Shown piece after piece: positions 34,985-42,620 of a DNA stretch of 64,000 bases. Position 1 is the stretch's first letter. Each line of letters opens with the position of its first letter. The DNA is from Mucilaginibacter phenanthrenivorans. GTDB taxonomy: Bacteria; Bacteroidota; Bacteroidia; Sphingobacteriales; Sphingobacteriaceae. The stretch lies in the NCBI RefSeq assembly GCF_024721155.1, contig NZ_JAHVAP010000003.1, forward strand, positions 1 through 64,000, in the 5' to 3' direction. The position numbers and the translations under genes are program-made. Below the pieces are notes generated by a model that was given only the letters and a program-made list of their open reading frames with translations, was not told where the DNA came from and made no database searches.

Positions 34985-36235
34985 ATGCAAAGCATCTATC
35001 CGAACCCGCAGCAAAATGCCGCTGCGGGTATTGTAAGCCATCCCGGTCAGAAGAAGAATACGGTATTAGGAATTGCCGGTCTGGTATTGGTTGCGCTTGC
35101 GCTGCGGCCGTCACTCGTTTCGGTAGGCCCGGTATTGCCCCTGATATCGCAAACATTCCACTTGTCCCATACCACTGCCAGTTTGCTGACAGCTATACCG
35201 GATCTGCTGATGGGGTTAATGGCGCTGCCAACGCCATGGCTGGCTCACCGGCTTGGCAGGGATAAGCTCATCATAATTGCGATGTTCATTTTATCGGTAT
35301 CGACCGTGGCAAGAGCATTTTCGCCGAACCCGTTTGTCCTCTTATTGACTACTGCCGGAGTTGGGACAGGTATCGCGGTAACCGGCGCGCTTTTATCGGG
35401 TTTCATAAAATCGAGCTACGCTAACAGGGCGGTATTGGTGATGGGAGTATATACGACCGCCTTGTGCATAGGCAGTACAATACCAGCTTTTCTAACAGCT
35501 CCAATTGCTTCCTTAACAGGAAGCTGGCGTTTTGCTACAGGTATATATGCGCTACTCTGCTTCATCGGGATGATCGCATGGTATGTTTTAAGCCGGCATC
35601 ACAAAAATGTTAATACCGCCAATGTGCAATTGAGTAAGCATGTTTCATTACCCTGGCGCAATTTAAGCGCCTGGAAGATTGCCATTTTCTTTGCGTGTAA
35701 CAACCTTCTTTTTTATGCTTTACTGGCCTGGCTGCCGCTGATGTTCCTTGAAGCGGGAAAGCCCGGCGCATCAGCCAACAGTATACTCGGCTATTTAACC
35801 TCCGCACTGATCGTGGGCACACCTGCCGTTAGTGCTTTGTCCAGGTCTCATGACCGGCGCATATGGTTGGCCTGCTGCTCTTTACTCACCCTGGCCGGCA
35901 TATTGATGATCGCTTTTTTACCCAGCGTTTTCCCCGAGTTCGTTGTTTTTTTCACCTCACTGGGATTAGCCGGCACTTTCACACTGGGAATGACACTTCC
36001 GCTCGATAATACCAATTCACCTGCTGAGACCAATGCCTGGACAGCATTTACACTACTCATCGGTTATTTGATTGCAGCAACCGGCCCCTTATGTGTAGGC
36101 ATTTTACGGGATCTTACCGGTAGTTTTTCATCATCATATTTTTTGCTGATCAGCGTATCGGTTATTATGCTGCTGCTGTCTTTTACGCTAAAACCGCCGG
36201 CACAAAAGTCTATGGAAAGAACTGCTTGGAAATAA
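34985..36235 (+). CDS. MFS transporter, CynX/NimT-type
   Basis: This 416-residue protein has about twelve membrane segments and a signature near LVALALRPSLVSVGPVLPLI, followed by LMALPTPWLAHRLGRDK, as in the CynX/NimT (cyanate and nitroimidazole-type) branch of the major facilitator superfamily. It probably exports or imports a small anion or drug; the substrate is unknown. It lies 40 bases after the epoxide hydrolase and may share its transcript. Confidence 0.88.
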   Translation: MQSIYPNPQQNAAAGIVSHPGQKKNTVLGIAGLVLVALALRPSLVSVGPVLPLISQTFHLSHTTASLLTAIPDLLMGLMALPTPWLAHRLGRDKLIIIAMFILSVSTVARAFSPNPFVLLLTTAGVGTGIAVTGALLSGFIKSSYANRAVLVMGVYTTALCIGSTIPAFLTAPIASLTGSWRFATGIYALLCFIGMIAWYVLSRHHKNVNTANVQLSKHVSLPWRNLSAWKIAIFFACNNLLFYALLAWLPLMFLEAGKPGASANSILGYLTSALIVGTPAVSALSRSHDRRIWLACCSLLTLAGILMIAFLPSVFPEFVVFFTSLGLAGTFTLGMTLPLDNTNSPAETNAWTAFTLLIGYLIAATGPLCVGILRDLTGSFSSSYFLLISVSVIMLLLSFTLKPPAQKSMERTAWK

Positions 36236-36307
36236 TACAACACGCAGGAGGCAATTTCTAATTGTTAAACGAATGTCATAACCGATGGAAAAGGCTGGTA
36301 ACATCTG

Positions 36308-36349
36308 TTATACTGGTAACAAAATTATATCACACTCATATTACTTTTG
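36308..36349 (+). promoter_or_regulatory. Promoter box of the SDR gene, shared with 39576-39617
   Basis: TTATACTGGT (36308-36317) is followed 24 bases later by a -7 element TACTTTTG (36342-36349), 23 bases before the ATG at 36373. The same two boxes occur at the same distance before the gene at 39636. This supports a common regulator. Confidence 0.65.
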
Positions 36350-36372
36350 TTGAAAAATTAATAAGACACAAA

Positions 36373-37113
36373 ATGGAATCTTTAAAAGGAAAAAAAGCCC
36401 TGGTAACAGGTGGAAATAGCGGTATAGGTTATGCTGCTGCAAAAGAATTAATAGCACAAGGTGCAGAAGTGATCATCACCGGAAGACGTGCCGATGCAGT
36501 GAAACAGGCTGCGGCTGAATTAGGTGCAACTGGTCTGGTTGCCGATCAGGGGAAAGTTTCCGCGATCGAAGAACTGGCCGGGCAGGTAACTAAAAAATTC
36601 GGTAAGATCGACATCCTGTTCATCAACGCCGGAGTGCTGGGCGGAGCAGCTATTGAAAGTGCCAGAGAAGAGGATTTTGATTACGTAATGAACGTAAACT
36701 TCAAAGGTGCTTATTTCACGCTGAGTCGCTTCATCCCGATCCTGAACGATGGTGCGTCTGTAGTATTCCTATCCTCTAACGTTGCACATATCAATTCCGC
36801 AAATTCCTCTATGTATACATCAAGCAAAGCAGCAATCAATTCCGTGATGAGGATCGCTGCGGCAGAACTGGCACCGCGTAAAATACGTGTGAATGCAGTG
36901 AGTCCGGGCCCTACACAAACAGAGATCTTAAATAAGCTCGGATTGGATGAGGCAGCCCGTAAAGGTTTAGACGACTGGATGATCTCAAAGATTCCCTTAA
37001 GGAAGATCGGGAGTGCGGAAGACGTGGCCAAGCTGGTTGCTTACTTCTGCGGGGATTCGGCCAGTTTTATAACTGGCGCAGAGCTCGTGATCGACGGCGG
37101 CTTTAGTCTGTAA
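36373..37113 (+). CDS. Short-chain dehydrogenase/reductase
   Basis: This protein has 246 residues from the ATG at 36373; the 36262 TTG extension crosses the promoter and is rejected. The cofactor motif GGNSGIG is at about 12-18, then NAGVLGG, active Ser in FLSSNVAH and catalytic YTSSK. ITGRR after the second strand favours NADP. It is a classical SDR oxidoreductase with unknown substrate. HxlR regulators are commonly found next to such genes and one is encoded 190 bases downstream. Confidence 0.9.
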   Translation: MESLKGKKALVTGGNSGIGYAAAKELIAQGAEVIITGRRADAVKQAAAELGATGLVADQGKVSAIEELAGQVTKKFGKIDILFINAGVLGGAAIESAREEDFDYVMNVNFKGAYFTLSRFIPILNDGASVVFLSSNVAHINSANSSMYTSSKAAINSVMRIAAAELAPRKIRVNAVSPGPTQTEILNKLGLDEAARKGLDDWMISKIPLRKIGSAEDVAKLVAYFCGDSASFITGAELVIDGGFSL

Positions 37114-37184
37114 ACCACTTTTTGCGGCGGTATCAAGATCAGTTTTATTTTGTCGCTCTATGCATAGTTGTCCTTGACAACTGC

Positions 37185-37212
37185 AAAGCGCGGGTGATTT
37201 CATCTGCGCTTT
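37185..37212 (+). terminator. Possible terminator after the SDR gene
   Basis: AAAGCGC and GCGCTTT arms flank a 14-base loop with further partial pairing; the T-run after it is short. It lies 71 bases past the stop. Confidence 0.45.
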
Positions 37213-37303
37213 AATTCATTTAAGCCGTTGCGCAACAAACTGGCATTCGCTCGATTTAAAACAGGATGATATATTTTGTAATCAACTTATAATTGAAGAT
37301 ATA

Positions 37304-37666
37304 ATGAATGAAGAGTTAATAAGAAGAGCCCGCGAAGTGCTTTCTGACCCGCGGAATCAAAAGGAAGAGGTTCAGGCGCTCCAGGATACGATATACGTGG
37401 TAGGCGGCAAATGGCGGCTTATGATTATTAATTCGATCTGCAATGGCAACAGGCGGTTCCGGGATATTTACAGAAGCATACCAGAAATGTCCACCCGGAT
37501 GCTGTCCCGTGAACTGAAGGACATGGAAGCAAACCAGTTGATTAAAAGAACGGTCATACCCGCATACCCGGTCATTGTGGAATATACAGAGACAGATTAT
37601 TGTCTTTCCTTTGGCGGGATCATTCTGGAAATGATCAACTGGGGCAAAATGCACCGGGAGAAATGA
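37304..37666 (+). CDS. HxlR-family transcriptional regulator (copy 1)
   Basis: This 120-residue winged-helix protein of HxlR type has the family pattern VVGGKWRLMIINSICNGNRRFRDIYRSIPEMSTRMLSRELKDMEANQLI in residues ~31-80, with a conserved Cys near 46 in the same place as many redox- or electrophile-sensing relatives. It probably regulates the neighbouring SDR and hydrolase genes. It is closely similar to copy 2 (41471-41848) in the first 80 residues. Confidence 0.9.
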   Translation: MNEELIRRAREVLSDPRNQKEEVQALQDTIYVVGGKWRLMIINSICNGNRRFRDIYRSIPEMSTRMLSRELKDMEANQLIKRTVIPAYPVIVEYTETDYCLSFGGIILEMINWGKMHREK

Positions 37667-37864
37667 AGGCTACCTGAATTGCTTCAAGTCAGTTTGCTGG
37701 CGTACTTCACTGCACGTTCAGGTTTGAAAATGCCTGATCAGCCATCCAAATTGTCCACTTCAGGGTGTCGCTTATTTCCATACGGGCAGCTTGAAACTAC
37801 ATTTGTTCAGTCAGACGATCAGCGTGATCCAATGCCATGAATCAAAAAGTAAATCACTAATCAT

Positions 37865-38920
37865 ATGGAAAATCAAAATGGTCTTAATCGCCGCCGCTTT
37901 CTGAGCATCGCCGCTGTAGGTGCTGCTGCAGCCCAATTTGCCGGCTTAAATTTGCTCCAGGCTAAGCCTATAGCTAAATCCTCAAACAAATTCAAAGGGA
38001 TCCAATCCGATCTTCGCACCCTCAGCATCAAGCAGGTTAAAACATCGCTGCTCGATATCGGCTATGCTGAAGAAGGACCCGCCAACGGCCCCGTTGTCAT
38101 CCTGCTGCATGGCTGGCCTTATGATATCCATAGCTTTGCCGATGTATCCGCTCTTTTAACTGCGCAGGGTTACCGGGTACTGATCCCGCATTTACGCGGA
38201 CATGGAACCACTAAATTTTTGTCTGCTCAAACTGCCAGGAACGGTCAGCAGGCCGCAATTGCTTCGGATATCGTGGAGTTCATGGATGCGCTTAAAGTTA
38301 AAAGTGCAGTGATCGGTGGCTTTGACTGGGGCGGTCGCACAGCGGACATTATCGCGGCATTATGGCCGGAGCGCTGTAAAGCCCTCATTTCCGTAAGCGG
38401 CTATCTTATTGGCAGCCAGGAAGGAAACAAAAAACCGTTGCCGCCGGTAGCTGAATATAGCTGGTGGTACCAATATTATTTCGCTACCCAACGCGGATAC
38501 GATGGCTACAAAGCCAATACAAATGATTTTGCCAAACTGATCTGGCAATCAGCATCGCCGAAATGGAAATTCGATGACGCTACATTCGCCCGTTCGGCCG
38601 CGTCTTTCAATAACGCGGATCATGTCGATATCGTTATTCATAATTACCGCTGGCGCCTGGGCATCGCTCAGGGCGAGAGCCGCTATGACGGGTATGAGAA
38701 AAAGCTAGCTGCTTTTCCCGGTATCACTGTGCCCGCCATAACGCTGGAAGGAGATGCCAACGGTGCGCCGCACCCTAAGCCGGCTGACTACGCTATCCAT
38801 TTTAAAAACAAATACAAGCACTATACGCTGGACGGCGGTATCGGACACAATCTTCCGCAGGAAGCACCAAAAGCATTTGCAGATGCGGTCATAGAGGCGG
38901 CAGCAATGGCGCAAGGATAA
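37865..38920 (+). CDS. Tat-exported alpha/beta hydrolase
   Basis: This 351-residue protein has a twin-arginine signal (NRRRFLSIAAVGAAAAQFAG). The hydrolase fold has HGWPYDIHSF, LRGHGTTKF, a nucleophile elbow GGFDWGG with Asp as nucleophile, and a late GHNLPQEAP with the catalytic His. An Asp nucleophile fits epoxide hydrolase or haloalkane dehalogenase chemistry. Tat export implies folding before transport. It is third of the Asp-type hydrolases in this cluster and lies between an HxlR gene and the Ohr/OsmC gene. Confidence 0.88.
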   Translation: MENQNGLNRRRFLSIAAVGAAAAQFAGLNLLQAKPIAKSSNKFKGIQSDLRTLSIKQVKTSLLDIGYAEEGPANGPVVILLHGWPYDIHSFADVSALLTAQGYRVLIPHLRGHGTTKFLSAQTARNGQQAAIASDIVEFMDALKVKSAVIGGFDWGGRTADIIAALWPERCKALISVSGYLIGSQEGNKKPLPPVAEYSWWYQYYFATQRGYDGYKANTNDFAKLIWQSASPKWKFDDATFARSAASFNNADHVDIVIHNYRWRLGIAQGESRYDGYEKKLAAFPGITVPAITLEGDANGAPHPKPADYAIHFKNKYKHYTLDGGIGHNLPQEAPKAFADAVIEAAAMAQG

Positions 38921-39009
38921 ATATCAGTAACCTATTGTTTCAACCATCACCTGCATGGCCTGACCCGGCATAGCAGATGATCATTTATCAAATATATATC
39001 ATAACAAAA

Positions 39010-39468
39010 ATGGAAAATCAACCAATCGTTGAATCAGCAAACACATCGGGAAACCTGATCAGTAAGGTACTTTATACCGGGAAAGTTCACATCACAGGCG
39101 GACGCGAAGGCGCCGCAAAAAGCAGTGATGAACGTCTGAATGTAACGTTGTCTGCGCCGGGAGGTGCCGGCAGCGGAACTAATCCCGAGCAGCTTTTTGC
39201 CGCCGGATGGTCAGCATGCTTCATCGGTGCTATGCGTCACAATGCGGCTGCACTGCAGATAGCACTGCCTCAGGACACCGCTATCGATGCCGAGGTTGAC
39301 CTGGCAACCGGCCCTGACGGCTTCACTCTGCAGGCGCGCCTTAATGTAAGCCTGCCGGGATTGTCATTAGCGGATGCCAGTAAAGTGATCGAGGCAGCTC
39401 ATCAAACCTGTCCTTATTCGAAAGCCACACGTGGCAACATCCATGTGGAAATCAATCTGTCTCTTTAA
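39010..39468 (+). CDS. ohr: Ohr/OsmC-family organic hydroperoxide reductase
   Basis: This protein has 152 residues from the ATG at 39010; the in-frame ATG at 38977 adds a hydrophobic stretch not found in the family. Peroxidatic Cys70 is in GWSACF and resolving Cys134 in CPYSK, both present, so it should reduce organic hydroperoxides with thiol or dihydrolipoyl reductants. Its paralog at 26526-26984 is colinear and the same length but lacks Cys70. It lies 89 bases after the Tat hydrolase gene. Confidence 0.9.
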   Translation: MENQPIVESANTSGNLISKVLYTGKVHITGGREGAAKSSDERLNVTLSAPGGAGSGTNPEQLFAAGWSACFIGAMRHNAAALQIALPQDTAIDAEVDLATGPDGFTLQARLNVSLPGLSLADASKVIEAAHQTCPYSKATRGNIHVEINLSL

Positions 39469-39508
39469 AGATCAATGAGATCATAGGGTTTAACGATAAA
39501 AGTTTCAG

Positions 39509-39548
39509 CTGATACCAAGGGTAATACATCGTATCCCTTTGGTATCAG
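39509..39548. repeat. Inverted repeat with GATACC/GGTATC half-sites
   Basis: CTGATACCAA and TTGGTATCAG are perfect 10-bp arms, extended by GGG/CCC with a bulge. It lies upstream of the SnoaL-like gene and may be a second operator. Another GGTATC is at 39565-39570. Confidence 0.55.
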
Positions 39549-39575
39549 AGAATTGTCAGTTTGTGGTATCATTGA

Positions 39576-39617
39576 TTATACTGGTATAAATATTATACCA
39601 GTTATCGGCTACTTTTG
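39576..39617 (+). promoter_or_regulatory. Promoter and operator of the SnoaL-like/epoxide hydrolase operon
   Basis: TTATACTGGT (39576-39585) and -7 TACTTTTG (39610-39617) repeat the SDR promoter layout at exactly the same 24-base distance. An inverted repeat at 39580-39602, arms ACTGGTATAA and TTATACCAGT around ATA, covers the space between the -33 and -7 positions. A regulator bound there would block transcription. It lies 19 bases before the ATG at 39636. Confidence 0.7.
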
Positions 39618-39635
39618 AATAAAATAATATTGAAA

Positions 39636-40112
39636 ATGGAAATCACTGATTTAGAGAAATTAAAGATAACCGACGATTTAAGAGCCGTTATGGCCCGGTA
39701 TGTCCGTTATGCTGACAACAAGGACTGGGTTAGCCTCGCAGGGTCATTTACACCTACTGGAGTATTCACACCCTTAAATGAGGAAGGAGTAGCTATCAGG
39801 GTAATGACCGGCAGGGAGGACATATCCGCTAAACTGTTAAAGAGCGTGGGACGCGCCAAAGCAATTCATCACCTTTTTTCCTTTGAAATCGAAGTTGAAT
39901 CTGATACCCGGGCGAAAGGAATCTTTGCAATGGAAGATTATCTTATTCGTCCTGAGGATGAAAAATTAGTAGCTCAGCAGGGAAGTGCGATGCCTCCATT
40001 CAGGAGGATGCACGGCTTTGGTCATTACCACGCTGATTTTATAAAAACAGATGGTGAATGGTTTATCAGCAACCTTAAACAAACGAGGATCAAATTAGAG
40101 TTCACCTATTAA
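39636..40112 (+). CDS. SnoaL-like (NTF2-fold) protein
   Basis: This protein has 158 residues from the ATG at 39636, just after the promoter. The fold pattern LRAVMARYVRYADNKDWVSLAGSFTPTGVFT with a late HADFIKTDGEWFISNLKQTRI matches SnoaL-like / nuclear-transport-factor-2 proteins. Many are small hydratases, cyclases or dehydratases, but this one shows no sure catalytic set. It is coupled to the epoxide hydrolase gene by an 10-base gap. Confidence 0.82.
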   Translation: MEITDLEKLKITDDLRAVMARYVRYADNKDWVSLAGSFTPTGVFTPLNEEGVAIRVMTGREDISAKLLKSVGRAKAIHHLFSFEIEVESDTRAKGIFAMEDYLIRPEDEKLVAQQGSAMPPFRRMHGFGHYHADFIKTDGEWFISNLKQTRIKLEFTY

Positions 40113-40122
40113 TTGAAGGAAA

Positions 40123-41364
40123 ATGAATAGTAAAGTAAAGCCATTTAAAATTGATGTAAGCGATGAAGTTCTGAAGGACCTGAACAATCGGCTGTTAGCT
40201 ACACGCTGGTCAAATGACCTGAACAATGAGGATTCTTTTTATGGTATAAAGACCGAGTATTTAAAAGACCTGGTGAATCACTGGACTCATATTTATGACT
40301 GGAAGGAGCAGGAAAAGAAATTAAACGCCTATGATCAATTTAAAGTCACGATTGATGAACAGCCGATTCATTTTCTGCATGTAAAAGGAAAGAATAAAAA
40401 TTCTATACCGATCATTCTGTCACATGGCTGGCCATGGACCTACTGGCACTGGAGCAGGATTATCCAGGCGCTGACAGATCCTGAAAGTTTGGGTCTTAAG
40501 TCGGAGATCACATTTGATGTCGTTATACCTTCGCTTGTGGGATTTGGCTTTTCAACGCCGGTAAAAGACGGAACAATGAATTTTTGGAAAATAGCGGATC
40601 TTTGGCAAAAATTGATGACAGAAGAGTTGGGCTACAAAAAGTATGCTGCTGCGGGATGTGACTATGGTGCCCTTGTCACTAACCAATTGGGGCATAAGTA
40701 TGCAGAGAGTTTAATTGGAATTCATTTAGGCAAGGAAATGTCGCTTCGTATCTTCCAAAGTGAACGTCCCTGGGACCTGACCGAAGGTCATCTGGTTCCT
40801 GAAAGTGCGTCGCCGGAACTTAGGGAGGGCATATTAAACTTCCAGCGTACTTACGCCTCGCATGTAGCGGTTCACATGCTTGATGCGCAAACGATCACGC
40901 ACGGATTAAACGATTCGCCGGCAGGCATGCTTGCCTGGGTACTTCAGCGATGGATGAAGTGGAGTGACCAAAGCATTAAGTTCGAGGAGGTATTTTCGAA
41001 AGATGAGGTGATTACGTTTGCAATGATCTTTTGGCTTAATCAGGCCATTGGCAGTTCCATCCGTTCTTATGCGAATGCTGCAAGGTATCCATGGAAGCCA
41101 TCACATCAGCGTCAGCCTTTGATAGAAGCGCCGGCTGGGTTTACTTTTTTAAACGGTGACGCGTTTCCGCCTAATGCCACGGTAGAAAACAGGATTAAGA
41201 TTTTTGAGAACGGCACATCATCCAAACAATTTAACACGGTCTATGCCAAGTCCTATCCAACAGGGGGGCACTTTGGCCCATGGGAAAATCCGGCGGCTTT
41301 CATTGAGGGTATTACGGAGACATTTAGTTTGCTGGCGAACAAAGTCTCAGATTTTCATCGTTAA
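40123..41364 (+). CDS. Epoxide hydrolase (EHN type), cytoplasmic
   Basis: This 413-residue protein has no signal peptide. An EHN domain (PFKIDVSDEVLKDLNNRLLATRWS) is followed by HGWPWTYWHWS, the nucleophile elbow GCDYGALV with Asp, and the C-terminal His in GGHFGPWENPAAF. It is paralogous to the exported enzyme at 33644-34945 but cytoplasmic, so the cluster can act on both sides of the membrane. It is second gene of the operon controlled by the 39576-39617 promoter. Confidence 0.9.
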   Translation: MNSKVKPFKIDVSDEVLKDLNNRLLATRWSNDLNNEDSFYGIKTEYLKDLVNHWTHIYDWKEQEKKLNAYDQFKVTIDEQPIHFLHVKGKNKNSIPIILSHGWPWTYWHWSRIIQALTDPESLGLKSEITFDVVIPSLVGFGFSTPVKDGTMNFWKIADLWQKLMTEELGYKKYAAAGCDYGALVTNQLGHKYAESLIGIHLGKEMSLRIFQSERPWDLTEGHLVPESASPELREGILNFQRTYASHVAVHMLDAQTITHGLNDSPAGMLAWVLQRWMKWSDQSIKFEEVFSKDEVITFAMIFWLNQAIGSSIRSYANAARYPWKPSHQRQPLIEAPAGFTFLNGDAFPPNATVENRIKIFENGTSSKQFNTVYAKSYPTGGHFGPWENPAAFIEGITETFSLLANKVSDFHR

Positions 41365-41375
41365 ACACTAATTTT

Positions 41376-41417
41376 CCATAGAACAAAGCCCGTCAGCAGG
41401 AGGGTTTTGTTCTATGG
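41376..41417. terminator. Bidirectional terminator between convergent genes
   Basis: A 16-bp stem (CCATAGAACAAAGCCC with its partner at 41402-41417, one G-T pair) and a 10-base loop lie between the epoxide hydrolase stop and the HxlR copy 2 stop. The stem contains A and T runs that suit both directions. Confidence 0.8.
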
Positions 41418-41470
41418 ATCTCAGCAATTGAGGTTGTCCGGCGAAGGGTTTGATTCATATTGCAAATAAA

Positions 41471-41848
41471 TCAACTCTTTTTGATTCGTTCCCTGTGAGT
41501 TTTACCCCATTTGATCATTTCCAGGATAATATCCCCGAATGATCTGCAATAATCTGTCGCCGTGTATTCAACCGATACCGGTGTAGTTGGTGTGACTGTT
41601 CTTTTTATGAGCTGGTTGGCTTCCATCTCTTTTAGATCCAGGGAAAGCATTCTTGTGGTAATACCCGGAATACTGCGTTCGATCTCCCGGAAGCGCGTGT
41701 TCCCGTTACAGATCGAATTGATAATGGGCAATTTCCATTTTCCTCCAATTACGTAAATGGCATCCTGTAATGCCTGTACTTCTTCTTTTTGATTTCGTGG
41801 ATTAGAGAGTACCTCCCTTACCATCTCAAGCCGTTTTTCGTCAATCAT
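41471..41848 (-). CDS. HxlR-family transcriptional regulator (copy 2)
   Basis: This 125-residue winged-helix protein matches copy 1 through VIGGKWKLPIINSICNGNTRFREIERSIPGITTRMLSLDLKEMEANQLI, then has a different C-terminal tail (KTHRERIKKS). It is convergent with the epoxide hydrolase gene and 26 kb of the same region shares its likely target sites. AGGTATA and TATACCT at 41849-41855 and 41879-41885 flank its own start, which suggests autoregulation. Confidence 0.9.
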   Translation of the reverse strand: MIDEKRLEMVREVLSNPRNQKEEVQALQDAIYVIGGKWKLPIINSICNGNTRFREIERSIPGITTRMLSLDLKEMEANQLIKRTVTPTTPVSVEYTATDYCRSFGDIILEMIKWGKTHRERIKKS

Positions 41849-41885
41849 AGGTATATGTATAGCTACTGATTACAAAAGTATACCT
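41849..41885 (-). promoter_or_regulatory. Promoter of HxlR copy 2 with flanking half-sites
   Basis: TACTTTTG on the minus strand (41880-41873) is a -7 element 25 bases before the ATG. AGGTATA and TATACCT flank it. GGTATA is also the half-site of the operator at 39580-39602. Confidence 0.5.
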
Positions 41886-41973
41886 TTTTTTGCATTCAAG
41901 CCTCAGTCCCGGGTATTTAGTTCACCAAAACGGCAGCGGCCTGTCCTTAAGATGGGTAATGCCTGTCTTCGTT

Positions 41974-42594
41974 TTACATTTTAACATGGTCGGTCTTTCC
42001 ATCTTTTGTTTTGAAGATCATTTGGTAAACGAGGTCTCGCCGCTCCTGAATGATCTTATTGAAATCGTCCTTAGCCAATTGAAAGAATTGCTGGTACAAT
42101 GGTGCCATAATAATAGGATAAGACAGCAGGGAAAAAAGGTTGATCAGAAAATGGACCGGGTTCATTTTATCAATGGTGCCGGCCTCCATTTCCCTGGCGA
42201 CCTCTTCCAGAAATGAACTTACCGGTCCCTCTTTAATTTTAGTGACCAGTTTGTGACCGGCATTATTGATCTCTGTCACCATAAATGTTTCTTCATAGGG
42301 ATAGGCGATCATTTCGGCCAGGTATATATCGATCAGTTCTTCTATTTTTTTAGGAAAAGGATGATCTGACAGCATAGCCTGATCAAGCCGCAAGCTCAGC
42401 GCGGTCATCGACTCCTCAAACACCTGAGATATCAGCTGATTCCTCGTTCTGTAATAATAATGTACCGCGGAACGGTTGATTCCCGCCGCATCGGCAATGT
42501 CCTGGGTCGTTGCGTATAATTTTCCTTCAGCAAATAAAAGGCGCTTGGCTGCATCTTTGATCAATCGTTCTGTTCCGGTATCTTTAAGTGGCAT
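41974..42594 (-). CDS. TetR-family repressor
   Basis: This 206-residue protein has an N-terminal HTH (TTQDIADAAGINRSAVHYYYRTRNQLI, ~29-55) and a helical ligand-binding C-terminal domain. It is the second gene of an operon with the ABC-F protein, 26 bases upstream, and probably represses it. The operator is likely the AACAA/TTGTT repeat at the ABC-F promoter. Confidence 0.9.
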   Translation of the reverse strand: MPLKDTGTERLIKDAAKRLLFAEGKLYATTQDIADAAGINRSAVHYYYRTRNQLISQVFEESMTALSLRLDQAMLSDHPFPKKIEELIDIYLAEMIAYPYEETFMVTEINNAGHKLVTKIKEGPVSSFLEEVAREMEAGTIDKMNPVHFLINLFSLLSYPIIMAPLYQQFFQLAKDDFNKIIQERRDLVYQMIFKTKDGKTDHVKM

Positions 42595-42620
42595 ATGTTA
42601 ATTAATTTAAGATGGAATTG

